DNA of 32,386 nt. It comes from Pedosphaera sp. Lineage in GTDB: Bacteria > Verrucomicrobiota > Verrucomicrobiia > Limisphaerales > UBA9464. The translations under genes and the position numbers were made by a program. Below the pieces are notes generated by a model that had not been told where the DNA came from, ran no database searches, and saw nothing but the letters and a program-made list of their open reading frames with translations. The stretch's first letter is position 1. The number at the start of each line of letters is the position of its first letter. Below are positions 1 through 8,573 of the stretch, piece after piece. The stretch lies in NCBI GenBank assembly GCA_009695405.1, contig SIAZ01000003.1:1-32386 (forward strand), given 5' to 3'.

Positions 1-97
1 TCATCACAGGCAAGGTCGTCGCTTCCACATTCCAAACATCTGGCCTTTCAGGCCTTCAAGGCAATGGAAACTCCCGGTTGCTGGAAACCACTGGACC

Positions 98-1243
98 TCA
101 GAGACAACCGATCATGGAGGTCAACCCACTGAAAACGTCGAGGAACCATTTTTCAACTAATGGAAAATCATTCTTATATTTTAAACATCGTTGATGCCAT
201 TCGTTTTTACAAGATGTTACATCCTCCAAAAGTAGTTTATTTATAAACTCCTTACAATCAGAATTAATTGTGATATCATAACGAGAGTGTTTCTTCAATT
301 CTCCTTCATCGTTATTAACCATCACAATTTTTACTTCTGGCGCAAAATTGTTTATATTGTATCCTGTTTGTGGAAGAGATAATCTACTTCCAAGTACTAT
401 TAATAAATCACTGTTTTGTATTACGAAATTTGCGCATCGTTGTCCATATAATCCTGGACATCCAAAGTTATAATCATGATCAAATGGAAGATTATCAATA
501 CCAGACCAAGAAAGTACGACTGGAATTTTTAACTTTTCAATTAATTGTTTTAATTCTGTTTGTGATTTGGATAGTCTTACACCATGCCCAGCAAGAATTA
601 CAGGACGAACAGAATTTTTAACTAAATCTACTACATTTGATAAATTATATTCTTCTTTATAATTTACAGGCAATTCATATCTGATCAAATCTTCTTTATT
701 TAGAATTGCAGACTGCATATCCATTGGAATATCTACCCATACAGGTCCTGGCCTTCCCTCGGTAGTGATATAATATGATTCTTCTAATGAAGACAACAAT
801 TGTGATTTACTTTTAATTATAGTACTAAATTTAACGGTGTCTTTTACCATTTTAGATACATTAAATCCTTGAGTACCCAACATTCTTAAATGTGGATGTT
901 CATTGACATATTTTGCAGATTCTTGACCAGAAATTACGATACAAGGAATTGAATCTGCCCAATTACACAAAACACCAGTAATAGCATTAGATGCACCCGC
1001 ACCAGCGGTAACAATTGCTGCGGTAACTTTTCCTGTTGTTCTATAATACGATCCGGCTGCCATTACAACAGCTTATTCGTGATGCATATAAATTATTTTT
1101 GTATATCCTTTACGTGCAATTGAATTAAATATATAAGAATTTGCTGCTCCAATTATACCAAATACTGTATGTATTTCTTTTTCTTCAAAAAAATCTGCAA
1201 TTAAATCTGCAGCTAAATAATTATTTTCGTTATACTTTACCAT
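98..1243 (-). pseudogene. Acetolactate-synthase-like ThDP-dependent enzyme, truncated and interrupted by an in-frame TAA
   Basis: The reading frame starts at ATG 1243 and encodes the N-terminal and middle domains of the acetolactate synthase/pyruvate oxidase family. The N-terminal pyrimidine-binding domain ends in a conserved HE motif, where the Glu activates ThDP. Codon 57, directly after HE, is TAA (1073-1075); the family usually has Gln there (HEQ), so one CAA to TAA change explains it. The frame then stays open to 98 (MAAGSYYR..., TAGAGASNAITG, GRPGPVWVDIPMD, GSRLSLPQTG). Homology appears to stop near 130-150, just before the C-terminal ThDP-diphosphate domain, so only about 380 of the usual 550-600 residues remain. 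The DNA is strikingly A/T-rich compared with the rest of the window. ATG 1243 overlaps the stop of the upstream epimerase fragment. Similar enzymes occur in surface-polysaccharide clusters (for example YerE in branched-sugar synthesis), but substrate cannot be read here. It is almost certainly non-functional. Confidence 0.8.
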
Positions 1244-1340
1244 GTAATATTTTGTTTATAAAAATTGACAATTTCTTTTAATTCTAAGTCAAATTCACAT
1301 TTTGGCGACCATCCAAGACATCTCAATTTGTCATCATTCG
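1237..1340 (-). pseudogene. C-terminal fragment of an NDP-sugar epimerase/dehydratase
   Basis: The last roughly 33 codons (DDKLRCLGWSPK... ending NFYKQNITW) have the shape of the C-terminus of short-chain dehydrogenase-type nucleotide-sugar epimerases and 4,6-dehydratases: a Lys-x-x-x-LGW-x-P segment followed by an amphipathic helix ending near Trp. The stop TAA (1237-1239) overlaps the ATG of the acetolactate-synthase-like gene (1241-1243) by seven bases, so the two were a coupled gene pair in the donor operon. The rest of the epimerase is missing: upstream of about 1340 the frame continues, without a break, into an unrelated signal-peptide protein. Base composition is A/T-rich like the neighbouring ThDP gene. 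The family call rests on a short segment and is tentative. Confidence 0.5.
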
Positions 1341-1488
1341 CATTTCCATTGAACGGGTAATACGCAACCAAACCCTCCTTTAGGAATGCGGGTTGAGCCA
1401 GTGCTGATAGGCTAAACAGAAGTCCAACGAGTAGGTTGAACACGGTGATGGGACGCCAACGGATGGGTCTGGTAGACAGAGGGTTCAT
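1341..1488 (-). pseudogene. N-terminal fragment of a secreted LamG/concanavalin-like protein
   Basis: ATG 1488 opens a typical signal peptide: basic start (MNPLSTRPIRWRP), hydrophobic core (FNLLVGLLFSL) and Ala-rich cleavage region (SALAQPA). It is followed by LKEGLVAYYPFNGNAND, the usual opening of LamG/concanavalin-like lectin domains in secreted Verrucomicrobia and Bacteroidetes proteins, which normally continues as an ESG-containing strand. Instead the frame passes directly into an epimerase tail. The fragment is therefore the 5' end of a large secreted protein, cut at about 1340 by the A/T-rich block. The open frame extends upstream to 1695, but residues before Met 1488 have no secretory character and I take 1488 as the start. 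Confidence 0.55.
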
Positions 1489-1699
1489 AGGTGGGTTGGA
1501 ATGACTTGGTGCTGGTGACTGCTGACCTTTTGGCAATTTGAGCAGAAGCAATGTTGCTAGGAAACCAAGATTTTGACCGTTACAAAAAAAAGGTGCTGGA
1601 AATGCGGATTTCGGGCGGAAACAGCAGTTTTGCCCGTGAAATCGGCACAATAGGGTGGTGGTCGAGTCTACTAGAATGCGGTCCAAGGTGCCCAACAGT

Positions 1700-2309
1700 T
1701 GCCCAACAAGTCACTGCGCTCAAACGCCTGTAACGCAGCAGCACAAAAATGACTCGCCAAATGCGAAAAACCCCTGTGTTTACGGCACTTCGGTGAACAT
1801 TAGTGATTCCTGTGCGCCGGGAGCTTGACTATAAATGGGCGGATGTTCCCTGTTGTGTAACAGGTTACAAAACCGTGCTCCCAAGGTTTCCAACAACCGA
1901 TTGTGCGAGATCGAATCAAAATATTTTGCAACATCCAACTTCAGAAACCACCCATGCTTCCCAAGGCGAATTCATCTGGATTTGGGAATGGGCTAAAGAC
2001 CCTCTGGCGATCTAACTTTTTATTGACTGAAGGTTCCCTGGGTGCGTCGTGCGTTGTCTGGGTGACGTTTCACGGAAGAGAGTTTTTATTTTAGGGCTTT
2101 TTATCCTTGCCCTCATACATAGCAGGAATTTGCTTTATTGACGCGGAGGGTAAAGTCATGGCAGCGGCGTTTTATAGGCCCTTGCCTTTTGGGTATCCGC
2201 GAATGTGTTCTTGATTGGCCTCCACGGCCACAAACCATCCTACCGAATGCAGGGCATTGACTAATCAGCGACCGGTCGCTTTTGGCGTGGTGAGGTTGTC
2301 GCAGGATCG
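1700..2309. other. Stretch without a recognisable gene
   Basis: About 600 bases in which only short open frames occur, none with recognisable motifs, start context or family resemblance. Composition returns to that of the rest of the window. Given its place between two decayed genes it is probably degraded or intergenic accessory DNA. No tRNA, terminator with a T-run, or inverted repeat of insertion-sequence type was seen. Confidence 0.4.
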
Positions 2310-3026
2310 TTAGATGGCCAGGATCGCCACCTCGGTCGGGCCGTCGCCGCTGATGTGCAGCACCTTGCCTTTGGCGTCGAGGATCACGACCCGTTCCTTT
2401 TGAAAAGACATGCCCTCAGTCTGGGTGGCGACGAAGTTCTAGTCCAAGGTGAGCTTGAGGGTGACCACGTGGACGTCAGTAAAACTTTTGTCAGCGAGCT
2501 TGAACTCCTTGTGGAACTTGACGTTGGCGTGGTAGTTAAGGCGACTGGAAGGCTGGGTATAGCGTTTGAGGTTCTGCTTGCCGTATTTTTCAACCAAGTC
2601 CGAATAATAGGCGACGGCGGCGGCGGTGATCGCACAGGGAATACGGATGCCGAGTTGCTCTTTGTACCACCATACCTTGTTTCCGACGGGCAGCAGCGCT
2701 TCTTTCGGCTGGGCCAAGCCGCGCGGGTCGCTGCGGTCGCGGGCATCCGCGGCCTTGCGCAGTTCCTCTTTTGACGGTTGAGCCGCTTCGGCAGCGGCGA
2801 TCATGGCGGACTGCTTGTTATCCGTGGCTTCGCGGCGGATGGAGACTTGGTGTTTCGTCGGGTCGGCCGGCCAATCTCTCGGCTTGAAGTCCGGCAGTAT
2901 GTCTGCCGTAACGGACCCGGAAAACGCGAGCCACGCCATGAACGCGGCAGTCCCAAAGATTGCGGGGCACGATATGGCGCGACGGAACCGCGGCGCCAAT
3001 AGGTGATTTAGGACAAGGAATTCCAT
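2310..3026 (-). pseudogene. Secreted protein of unknown function, interrupted by an in-frame TAG
   Basis: ATG 3026 starts a protein with a late hydrophobic segment (FGTAAFMAWLAFSGSVTA, about residues 25-43) that looks like a signal peptide or anchor. A charged Lys/Glu/Arg region follows, then a segment with KVWWYKEQLGIRIPCAITAAAVAYY. Codon 196 is TAG (2439-2441). In the same frame translation would continue for 42 more residues (NFVATQTEGMSFQKER, then a stretch ending GPTEVAILAI) to a TAA at 2310-2312. The post-stop part has a beta-strand-like pattern (RVVILDAKGKVLHISGDG), consistent with real coding sequence rather than chance, so the full product was probably 238 residues. I do not recognise the family. 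The neighbours give no clue. The overlapping plus-strand open frames are judged shadows. Confidence 0.5.
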
Positions 3027-3377
3027 CGGGATTTGGGTGTGATCAGTTACGACTTAAATATAGATGACACTCGAAGAAGGATTCGCATAGAAATTATTGG
3101 ATCGCTATAGAGAGCATCTGCGGCGGGATGCAAGGTTGAATTTATTTTGGAGACTTCTCGCCTTCGGATGGCGCGACTTGTTCTGCAAATTGATTCCGAT
3201 CCTACTTTTCTCTGTAAGTTTTTTTAAAAAAGCACAGTTCTATGAAAAATGGAGGATGGCTCCGCACACTGTACAATTAAAAAGATCGCCTGTGATTGAG
3301 TAAATCGATGGCCTGCAATTTTTATCGATTATCACTGAATCGGAATTCTAATCCAAGATTTGGGACAAAAATGCCCT
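3027..3377. other. Intergenic region between divergent genes
   Basis: Separates the minus-strand secreted-protein gene from the plus-strand DUF2157 gene and so should hold both promoters. It contains an A/T-rich part around 3210-3250 and a short open frame (3097-3303) with no family resemblance. I could not assign a convincing -35/-10 pair. Confidence 0.35.
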
Positions 3378-4571
3378 ATGAAACGAGCTGACATCCAGAA
3401 AATCCAAGAGGCAGGACTCATCACTGAGGGGCAAGAACAGAAGATTATCTCCCACTTTAATCTCATCGAGGAAGGCAGTTCGTTCTTCGCTATCACTTCC
3501 CTCATCGGTGCGGCGCTGGCGATCACCGGCATCACCCTGCTCATCTCCGCCAACTGGGAGGAAATACCGCGCGGCGTAAAGATTGCTGTTGGACTGGTGC
3601 TCATGCTTGGAGCGCACGGTGCGGGTTGGTGGCTGCGTGAGGTAATGGGTAACTACCGCAAGATCGGTGAGGCGCTAAACTTGATTGGCTCGGGACTGTT
3701 CCTCGCCAACATTGCTCTTATTGGCCAAATTTATCATCTGGTCTCGCGACCGCCCAATGCGTTGCTGCTTTGGCTGGCAGGCATCTCGGCGATGCCATGG
3801 ATTCTGAGGTCCAAGGCTCAACATGTTTTGGTGCTGATCGGTTTCGGCGTTTGGTTCGGAATGGAGATCAACGAACGCGACAGGTTCGCTTATTTCGGCG
3901 GCAATGAGAATCAAATCGTCCTCTATAGCCTTCTAGGAATAATCTATTTGGGCTTCGGTTACGTGCTGCGGCGGACGCGATTTGAAACCTTCGCCAAAGT
4001 CACCGAACAACTCGGCCTTATTACAATGCTGGCGTTCGCATATCCACTCACCTGGGGCATCAATCATGGCCATCACCTGCCCGACGAGCAGGGTTGGATA
4101 TTCATAGTGATCATAGTGATGTGCACAGTGGCGCTCACACTGGTGGTGGCGGGCGCTTCTTCCCTAAAACATCTGGATCGGCAGTGGCGTTGGACTTGGA
4201 GGGGGGCCTTGACAGCATTGGTCGCGTTGTCGGCCGGCCAATTTTATCTTGCACATAGCGAAGTGATCCGTACCGCGGATTCCGGTTATCACTGGATCGC
4301 GGCAACGGTCTTGTTCGTGTTCTGTTTGCTACAGATTCAGGTCGGCCTCCGGGAACGCTCGCGGTTTATGATCAACCTCGGCACCGCTTTTATCGCTCTG
4401 GATATTTTCGCTATCTACATCCGGCTTATAGACTCGATGGCGCGCACTGGGACGATGTTTCTCGCCTCCGGGGTTTTCCTCATTGGATTTGGCGTCTATC
4501 TCGAAAAGAAGCGGCGCAGGCTCATGCAACAGATTAAGCCAGACGGGGCCAACTCGGAGGCCATCGTATGA
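3378..4571 (+). CDS. DUF2157 integral membrane protein
   Basis: This protein has the layout of the DUF2157 family. A short N-terminal cytoplasmic helix (IQKIQEAGLITEGQEQKIISHF) is followed by many hydrophobic segments, starting FFAITSLIGAALAITGITLLISANWEEIP and continuing to a last segment around ASGVFLIGFGVYLEKKRRR. I count roughly ten candidate transmembrane helices in 397 residues. The NWEEIP loop after the second helix is typical of the family. Function is unknown; no catalytic residues are evident. I prefer ATG 3378 (MKRADIQKI) to the in-frame ATG at 3360 because the family's conserved part begins there. The stop overlaps the next gene's start (ATGA at 4568-4571), so the two are translationally coupled and presumably work together in the inner membrane. 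Confidence 0.8.
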   Translation: MKRADIQKIQEAGLITEGQEQKIISHFNLIEEGSSFFAITSLIGAALAITGITLLISANWEEIPRGVKIAVGLVLMLGAHGAGWWLREVMGNYRKIGEALNLIGSGLFLANIALIGQIYHLVSRPPNALLLWLAGISAMPWILRSKAQHVLVLIGFGVWFGMEINERDRFAYFGGNENQIVLYSLLGIIYLGFGYVLRRTRFETFAKVTEQLGLITMLAFAYPLTWGINHGHHLPDEQGWIFIVIIVMCTVALTLVVAGASSLKHLDRQWRWTWRGALTALVALSAGQFYLAHSEVIRTADSGYHWIAATVLFVFCLLQIQVGLRERSRFMINLGTAFIALDIFAIYIRLIDSMARTGTMFLASGVFLIGFGVYLEKKRRRLMQQIKPDGANSEAIV

Positions 4572-5125
4572 AACTGAGACTTTTCCTCCTCAGTCTCGCG
4601 CTGCAGACCGCTTGGGTTATCGGCACCACCTACCAGCAGGAATACGCGTTGCGCGTGGGCAAGACCGTGCTGCTCGAGGCCGAACTCATTGATCCTCGCG
4701 ATTTGTTGCGTGGCGATTATCTGATCCTCAAGTACCGGATCAATTCCATTCCGGTGGAACGTTTTTTACCGACCGTCAATGCTAACATGGCCGAGGGCAA
4801 AAATATATTTGTCGCGATCGCCCTAAACACCAACGGATTTTATCAAGTTGCGCGTGCTAGCACCAATGAATTCCCGCTGTTAGCAGGTGAGGTTCTCCTC
4901 ATCGGCAAGAGCGCAAGGGGAAATTGGATTAGCACCAACTCAGTTCAGGTTAATTACGGTCTCGAGCGCTACTACGTTGGCGAGGGCCTCGGCAATCCCA
5001 AGGGCAAACTCACGGTGCAGGCCGCTGTACCGTCATCCTCACAACCAATCATCAAGCAGGCTTTCCTAGACGGAACCCCTTACGCTGAGGCAATGAGGAA
5101 ACAGGTCGAGCATTCGGATCGGTAA
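4568..5125 (+). CDS. GDYXXLXY domain protein
   Basis: A 185-residue protein with an N-terminal hydrophobic segment (FLLSLALQTAWVIG), likely a signal anchor. The family's defining motif is present: residues 49-56 read GDYLILKY, preceded by the usual acidic ELIDPRDLLR segment. The remainder is beta-rich and should lie in the periplasm. Genes of this family are very commonly found directly behind DUF2157 genes, as here with a 4-base ATGA overlap, which supports a joint but unknown role in the cell envelope. Length matches the family. Confidence 0.82.
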   Translation: MKLRLFLLSLALQTAWVIGTTYQQEYALRVGKTVLLEAELIDPRDLLRGDYLILKYRINSIPVERFLPTVNANMAEGKNIFVAIALNTNGFYQVARASTNEFPLLAGEVLLIGKSARGNWISTNSVQVNYGLERYYVGEGLGNPKGKLTVQAAVPSSSQPIIKQAFLDGTPYAEAMRKQVEHSDR

Positions 5126-5182
5126 AAACGCTGGGGGCGACACCAATCCCCTCTACGAATTGACCCCTTGACGTCGCAAAAA

Positions 5183-5212
5183 ATGATCAGGCGAAAAAAA
5201 CCTCTGATTTTC
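5183..5212. terminator. Possible bidirectional terminator between convergent genes
   Basis: ATCAG (5186-5190) and CTGAT (5204-5208) can pair around an A-rich loop, with an A-run on the left and a T-run on the right, so each strand has a hairpin followed by T residues. It lies between the convergent GDYXXLXY and EboB-like genes. The stem is only about five base pairs, so the call is weak. Confidence 0.3.
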
Positions 5213-5224
5213 TGTCTCCAGCGC

Positions 5225-6037
5225 TTAATCCAAGTGCGGGTCAATAAACCGTGGGCACTGACTTAAAAAGCGAACCGGATTTTCATAAATAACCCGGTCG
5301 ATAGCTTTGGGCGACCATCCACGACGACGCATTTCTAAGGCCGTTCTTGGAATTGCCAAGGGGACACTCTCGCCCCAATCACACGCCGAGTTCATCCAAA
5401 GGCGCTCACTGCCATAGAGATCTAAAATATCAACGGCTCTGGCCGGACTACACTTGCTGATTGGATACAAGGTCATCCCTGCCCAATGGCCGCGCTCCAA
5501 AACTTGGCGGACGGTATGTTCCTCCACATGGTCGATCAAAACTCGTTCAGGTCGAATTCGAGCATCCGCTCTTAAGACGTCTAGTATTAGCTGAGTTCCT
5601 TTCAGCTTATCCTCCAGATGTGGCGTGTGAACGAGGATCAACTGATTCTCTCGAGCGGCGAGGTCAATGTGCTGCTCTAACACTTTCAACTCATTGCGGG
5701 TATTCTTGTTCAACCCAATTTCACCAATCCCCAAAACCGTCGGTGCCCCCAAGAATTCTGGGATCACTTGTAGGACGTCTTCCGCTAACTTGACGTCCTC
5801 CGATTCCTTCGGATTGATGCATAGCCAGCAGTAGTGAGGCAGTCCATATTTGGCGGCTCTCGCCGGTTCGTACTCAGTTAATTGCCGAAAGTAATCTCGA
5901 AAACCGTCAGATGAAGATCGATCGAAGCCAGCCCAAAAAGCAGGTTCACACACCGCCGCACACCCTGCGGTAACCATATCCAAGTAGTCATCCGTTGTCC
6001 GGTTGACCATGTGTCCGTGAGGTTCAATATAGCGCAT
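5225..6037 (-). CDS. EboB-like TatD-family metal-dependent hydrolase
   Basis: A 270-residue TIM-barrel metallohydrolase of the TatD/amidohydrolase superfamily. Visible metal-site candidates are H7-x-H9 at the first strand (EPHGHM), E106 (GIGEIGLN), H137 (LVHTPH), H170 (LIDHVEE) and D220 (NSACDWG). The particular wording EPHGHM...TTDDYLDMVTAGCAAVCEPAFW, with DYF, LNPKE-like INPKE and a late NSACDWG, resembles the EboB protein of the ebo cluster rather than DNase-type TatD; this is from memory of the family. The ebo cluster is linked to precursor movement to the periplasm in several bacteria, but no other ebo gene is in this window. The gene is 202 bases downstream of rsmH on the same strand. 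Substrate is unknown. Confidence 0.7.
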   Translation of the reverse strand: MRYIEPHGHMVNRTTDDYLDMVTAGCAAVCEPAFWAGFDRSSSDGFRDYFRQLTEYEPARAAKYGLPHYCWLCINPKESEDVKLAEDVLQVIPEFLGAPTVLGIGEIGLNKNTRNELKVLEQHIDLAARENQLILVHTPHLEDKLKGTQLILDVLRADARIRPERVLIDHVEEHTVRQVLERGHWAGMTLYPISKCSPARAVDILDLYGSERLWMNSACDWGESVPLAIPRTALEMRRRGWSPKAIDRVIYENPVRFLSQCPRFIDPHLD

Positions 6038-6239
6038 CGGATTTGGAAAATCAGTGAATCAACAAGTAAGTTCCCCTGCGGTCCTTCAGTTTCAGTCTCA
6101 GTCTGTCCAATCAGGAACCTCAGCAAACACTCTCAGTCATCGTTTTTTGAAACAATGAACAGGTATTAGTGATTCGGCAAGATCCCCTCCAGATTTTGAT
6201 CTGACACGTCCACATAGTTCGGCTCTCTCCCCTTCTCAA
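6038..6239. other. Gap between rsmH and the EboB-like gene
   Basis: A 202-base gap on the minus-strand side. It holds a short TCAGT-rich microrepeat near 6086-6102 and no open frame of note. A promoter for the EboB-like gene could lie here but none was identified. Confidence 0.3.
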
Positions 6240-7442
6240 TCAGGCATTTTCGAGACTGTCTCCCGCCCGTTGTGCCCATCGTAATTTCGCCGAAGCCGAG
6301 CGCGGATTGGCTCGGATTTCTTCAGGACTAGGTCGAGTTATTCCGTCGGCGATAACCTCATAAAGACCGTTTCTTAAGCCCTCTTGAAAGGCTTTTTTAA
6401 CCCGTCGATCTTCGCCAGAATGAAAGGTCAGAATGGCGACCCGACCTCCAGGAAAAAGGCACAGAGGCAGCTGACGTAATAAGGCATCTAGGACACCAAA
6501 TTCATCATTCACTTCGATTCGCACAGCCTGAAATATCCGGCGTATGCGTGCATCGGCCTCAACTTTGTCTTGGGTCAATCGATGATCTCGCAAAACTTGA
6601 TTGATAATCCCCGAAAGCTGACGGGTTCGCAGGATAGGCTGAGTCGTCCGTGCCGCCACAATTTCCCGCGCCAAAAGAGCCGCCGCCGGCTCATCCGCAT
6701 TCTCCTCCAAGGCTGCTGCCAAAGCTATTTCAGTTATCGAGGCCAACCAATCGGCAGCCGAAAGGCCGCGGGTTGGATTGAACCGCAAATCCAGAGGTCC
6801 ATCCGCCTTAAAACTGAACCCTCGGGAAGGGTCATCGAGTTGCATGGATGACACACCTAGATCGAGCAAAATAGCATCCGCGCCTGCTAATCCATGCGCT
6901 CTTAATCCGGCGGCGAGTCCAGCGAAATTGCTGCGCACCGGCGTAAAGACATCCGCCCCAAAACCGAGGGCACCTAATCGCTCGACGGTTCGTGGCTGTT
7001 CCAGCGGATCGACATCAAAGCCCAATAACCGCCCGCCGGGAACAATCCGTGCTAGCAGTTCACGGGCATGTCCCCCAAACCCGAGGGTGCCATCAGCGAC
7101 CGTGTCGCCGGGTTCCAATTCTAAAAGCTCCAAGATTTCATGCACAAGAATCGGGCGGTGTGTTCCTGCCAAAGTTTTGCCTGAAGCTTCGATCTTAGCA
7201 ATTTCTAGGGCATACCGTTGAGGATCCCGCTCTTTATACTTTTCCTCAAATCGACGCGGATTCTTTCCAACATATCGGACTCGACGCGCCGACCGAACCG
7301 GAGTCGTTGTTGGTATTTCATCTGCACCGACTGGATTCTTCTGAGTTTCAGAATTCATAAAAGAAGGAACATCCAAGGAGCGCGACGAGCGCGCTACGGG
7401 AGGGATGCCAGAGTTAGGATGAAGCTGAGACTCAACTGACAT
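6240..7442 (-). CDS. rsmH: 16S rRNA (cytosine1402-N4)-methyltransferase, RsmH family, with long N-terminal extension
   Basis: RsmH uses S-adenosylmethionine to methylate N4 of C1402 in the ribosomal P site. The core begins at about residue 95 (HRPILVHEILELL). It shows the SAM-binding region VADGTLGFGGHARELL and GFDVDP, then AILLDLGVSSMQLDDPSRGFSF, a hallmark of the family, and the C-terminal ILTFHSGEDRRVKKAF. Unusually, about 94 residues precede the core, with a basic patch VRYVGKNPRRFEEKYKE, so the protein is near 400 rather than 310 residues. Part of this may be real: KNPRRFEEKYKE followed by KIEASGKTLAGTH leads straight into the core; an alternative ATG at residue 29 is possible. It is not beside mraZ/ftsL/ftsI as in a dcw cluster. 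It starts three bases after the threonine aldolase stop, so the two form one unit. Confidence 0.85.
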   Translation of the reverse strand: MSVESQLHPNSGIPPVARSSRSLDVPSFMNSETQKNPVGADEIPTTTPVRSARRVRYVGKNPRRFEEKYKERDPQRYALEIAKIEASGKTLAGTHRPILVHEILELLELEPGDTVADGTLGFGGHARELLARIVPGGRLLGFDVDPLEQPRTVERLGALGFGADVFTPVRSNFAGLAAGLRAHGLAGADAILLDLGVSSMQLDDPSRGFSFKADGPLDLRFNPTRGLSAADWLASITEIALAAALEENADEPAAALLAREIVAARTTQPILRTRQLSGIINQVLRDHRLTQDKVEADARIRRIFQAVRIEVNDEFGVLDALLRQLPLCLFPGGRVAILTFHSGEDRRVKKAFQEGLRNGLYEVIADGITRPSPEEIRANPRSASAKLRWAQRAGDSLENA

Positions 7443-7445
7443 TCC

Positions 7446-8522
7446 CTAATCGAAAGCCGCCTTCAGGTCGGCAACAAAACTGTGAATATCCTCCTCGCGG
7501 GTATCCCACGAGCACATTAAACGACAACCACCATCGCCGATAAAATTGTAGAATAGCCAACCCTTAGCCCACAATTTTTGGATGATTGGCTTTGGTAAAT
7601 CGACAAAAACGCTGTTCACCTGACGAGGAAAAAGAAGGGTTGCGCCCGGAATATCGACGATCAGTGACTGCATCAGAGCGGCCATGGAATTGGCATGGAC
7701 CGCATGACGCAACCACACTCCATTTTGCAGCATCCCCAGCCACGGGGCTGACATAAACCTCATTTTTGAGCAAAGCTGCCCAGCTTGTTTGGCTCGATAA
7801 GCAAATTCATCGGCCAATCCTAAATTAAAGAAGACCACCGTTTCTCCGACATGAATCCCGTTCTTAGTTCCGCCAAAGGAGAGGACATCCACTCCCGCTT
7901 GCCAAGTTAGTTCCCTTGGAGCCACTCCGAGAGCGGATACGGCGTTGGCAAAGCGGGCCCCGTCCATGTGATAACGCAGGCCGAGTTTCTTACTCATAGC
8001 CCCGATCGCCCTCAACTCTTGAGGCGTGTACACGGTGCCCACTTCGGTCGGTTGGGTGACCGTGACCACTTTAGGTTTTGGATAGTGAATATCGGACCGT
8101 CGCCGCACGGCATCCTCCATGCCATCAGGAGTTAATTTGCCATGAGCACCCGGCAGTAACAGGAGCTTAGATCCATTGCTGAAAAACTCGGGTGCCCCGC
8201 ACTCATCCTTTTCTACATGCGCCACCTCATGACACAAGACACTATGATAACTCTGACAACAGGTGGCCAAAGCCAACGAATTTGCGGCAGTTCCATTGAA
8301 GACAAAGAAGACTTCGCACGGTGTCTCAAAAACTTCTCGAATCAGATCCGCAGCGCGCTGAGTCCATTGATCATCCCCATAAGCTCGTTCATGATTCTGA
8401 TTCGCCTCAGCGAGTGCTGCCCATGCTTCTGGGGTAATTCCTGCATAATTATCCGAAGCAAAGTGTCGGCGCGGGCCGGTTGTCGCGGCATTCATAGAAC
8501 GATTGGATTGGATCAGACTCAT
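7446..8522 (-). CDS. Low-specificity L-threonine aldolase (PLP-dependent)
   Basis: A fold-type I PLP enzyme that cleaves L-threonine or allo-threonine to glycine and acetaldehyde. Visible features, numbered from ATG 8522: N-terminal FASDNYAGITPEAW, FNGTAANSLAL (phosphate-binding), H103 in a VAHVEKDECGAPEFF segment, HMDGAR with D187 contacting the PLP pyridine, and the Schiff-base Lys220 in SFGGTKNG. The product is 358 residues, normal for the family. The frame is open to 8612, but the upstream residues are hydrophobic and overlap a terminator, so ATG 8522 is preferred. The downstream rsmH begins three bases after this stop. Whether it prefers L-threonine, allo-threonine or beta-hydroxy aromatic amino acids cannot be told. 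Confidence 0.88.
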   Translation of the reverse strand: MSLIQSNRSMNAATTGPRRHFASDNYAGITPEAWAALAEANQNHERAYGDDQWTQRAADLIREVFETPCEVFFVFNGTAANSLALATCCQSYHSVLCHEVAHVEKDECGAPEFFSNGSKLLLLPGAHGKLTPDGMEDAVRRRSDIHYPKPKVVTVTQPTEVGTVYTPQELRAIGAMSKKLGLRYHMDGARFANAVSALGVAPRELTWQAGVDVLSFGGTKNGIHVGETVVFFNLGLADEFAYRAKQAGQLCSKMRFMSAPWLGMLQNGVWLRHAVHANSMAALMQSLIVDIPGATLLFPRQVNSVFVDLPKPIIQKLWAKGWLFYNFIGDGGCRLMCSWDTREEDIHSFVADLKAAFD

Positions 8523-8573
8523 GGCGCAAAAAACTTCGACTAAAACTATATTTATCAAGTGAGCATAACAGAT

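Noticed and set aside
1..130. Possible tail of a fibre-like protein on the plus strand (frame 3, GLSGLQGNGNSRLLETTGP)
   Set aside because: Only about 40 codons are visible before the A/T-rich block and the resemblance to tail-fibre repeats is too vague to annotate.
1803..2094. Two overlapping plus-strand open frames downstream of the LamG fragment
   Set aside because: Short, overlapping in different frames and without recognisable protein features.
2355..2774. Plus-strand open frame of 139 residues opposite the secreted unknown protein
   Set aside because: The minus-strand frame has a signal-peptide-like segment and a more protein-like composition; this one has no family resemblance and is explained as an antisense shadow.
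3097..3303. Open frame of 68 residues between the secreted unknown and the DUF2157 gene
   Set aside because: No start context, family match or conserved-looking segment; A/T-rich part looks intergenic.
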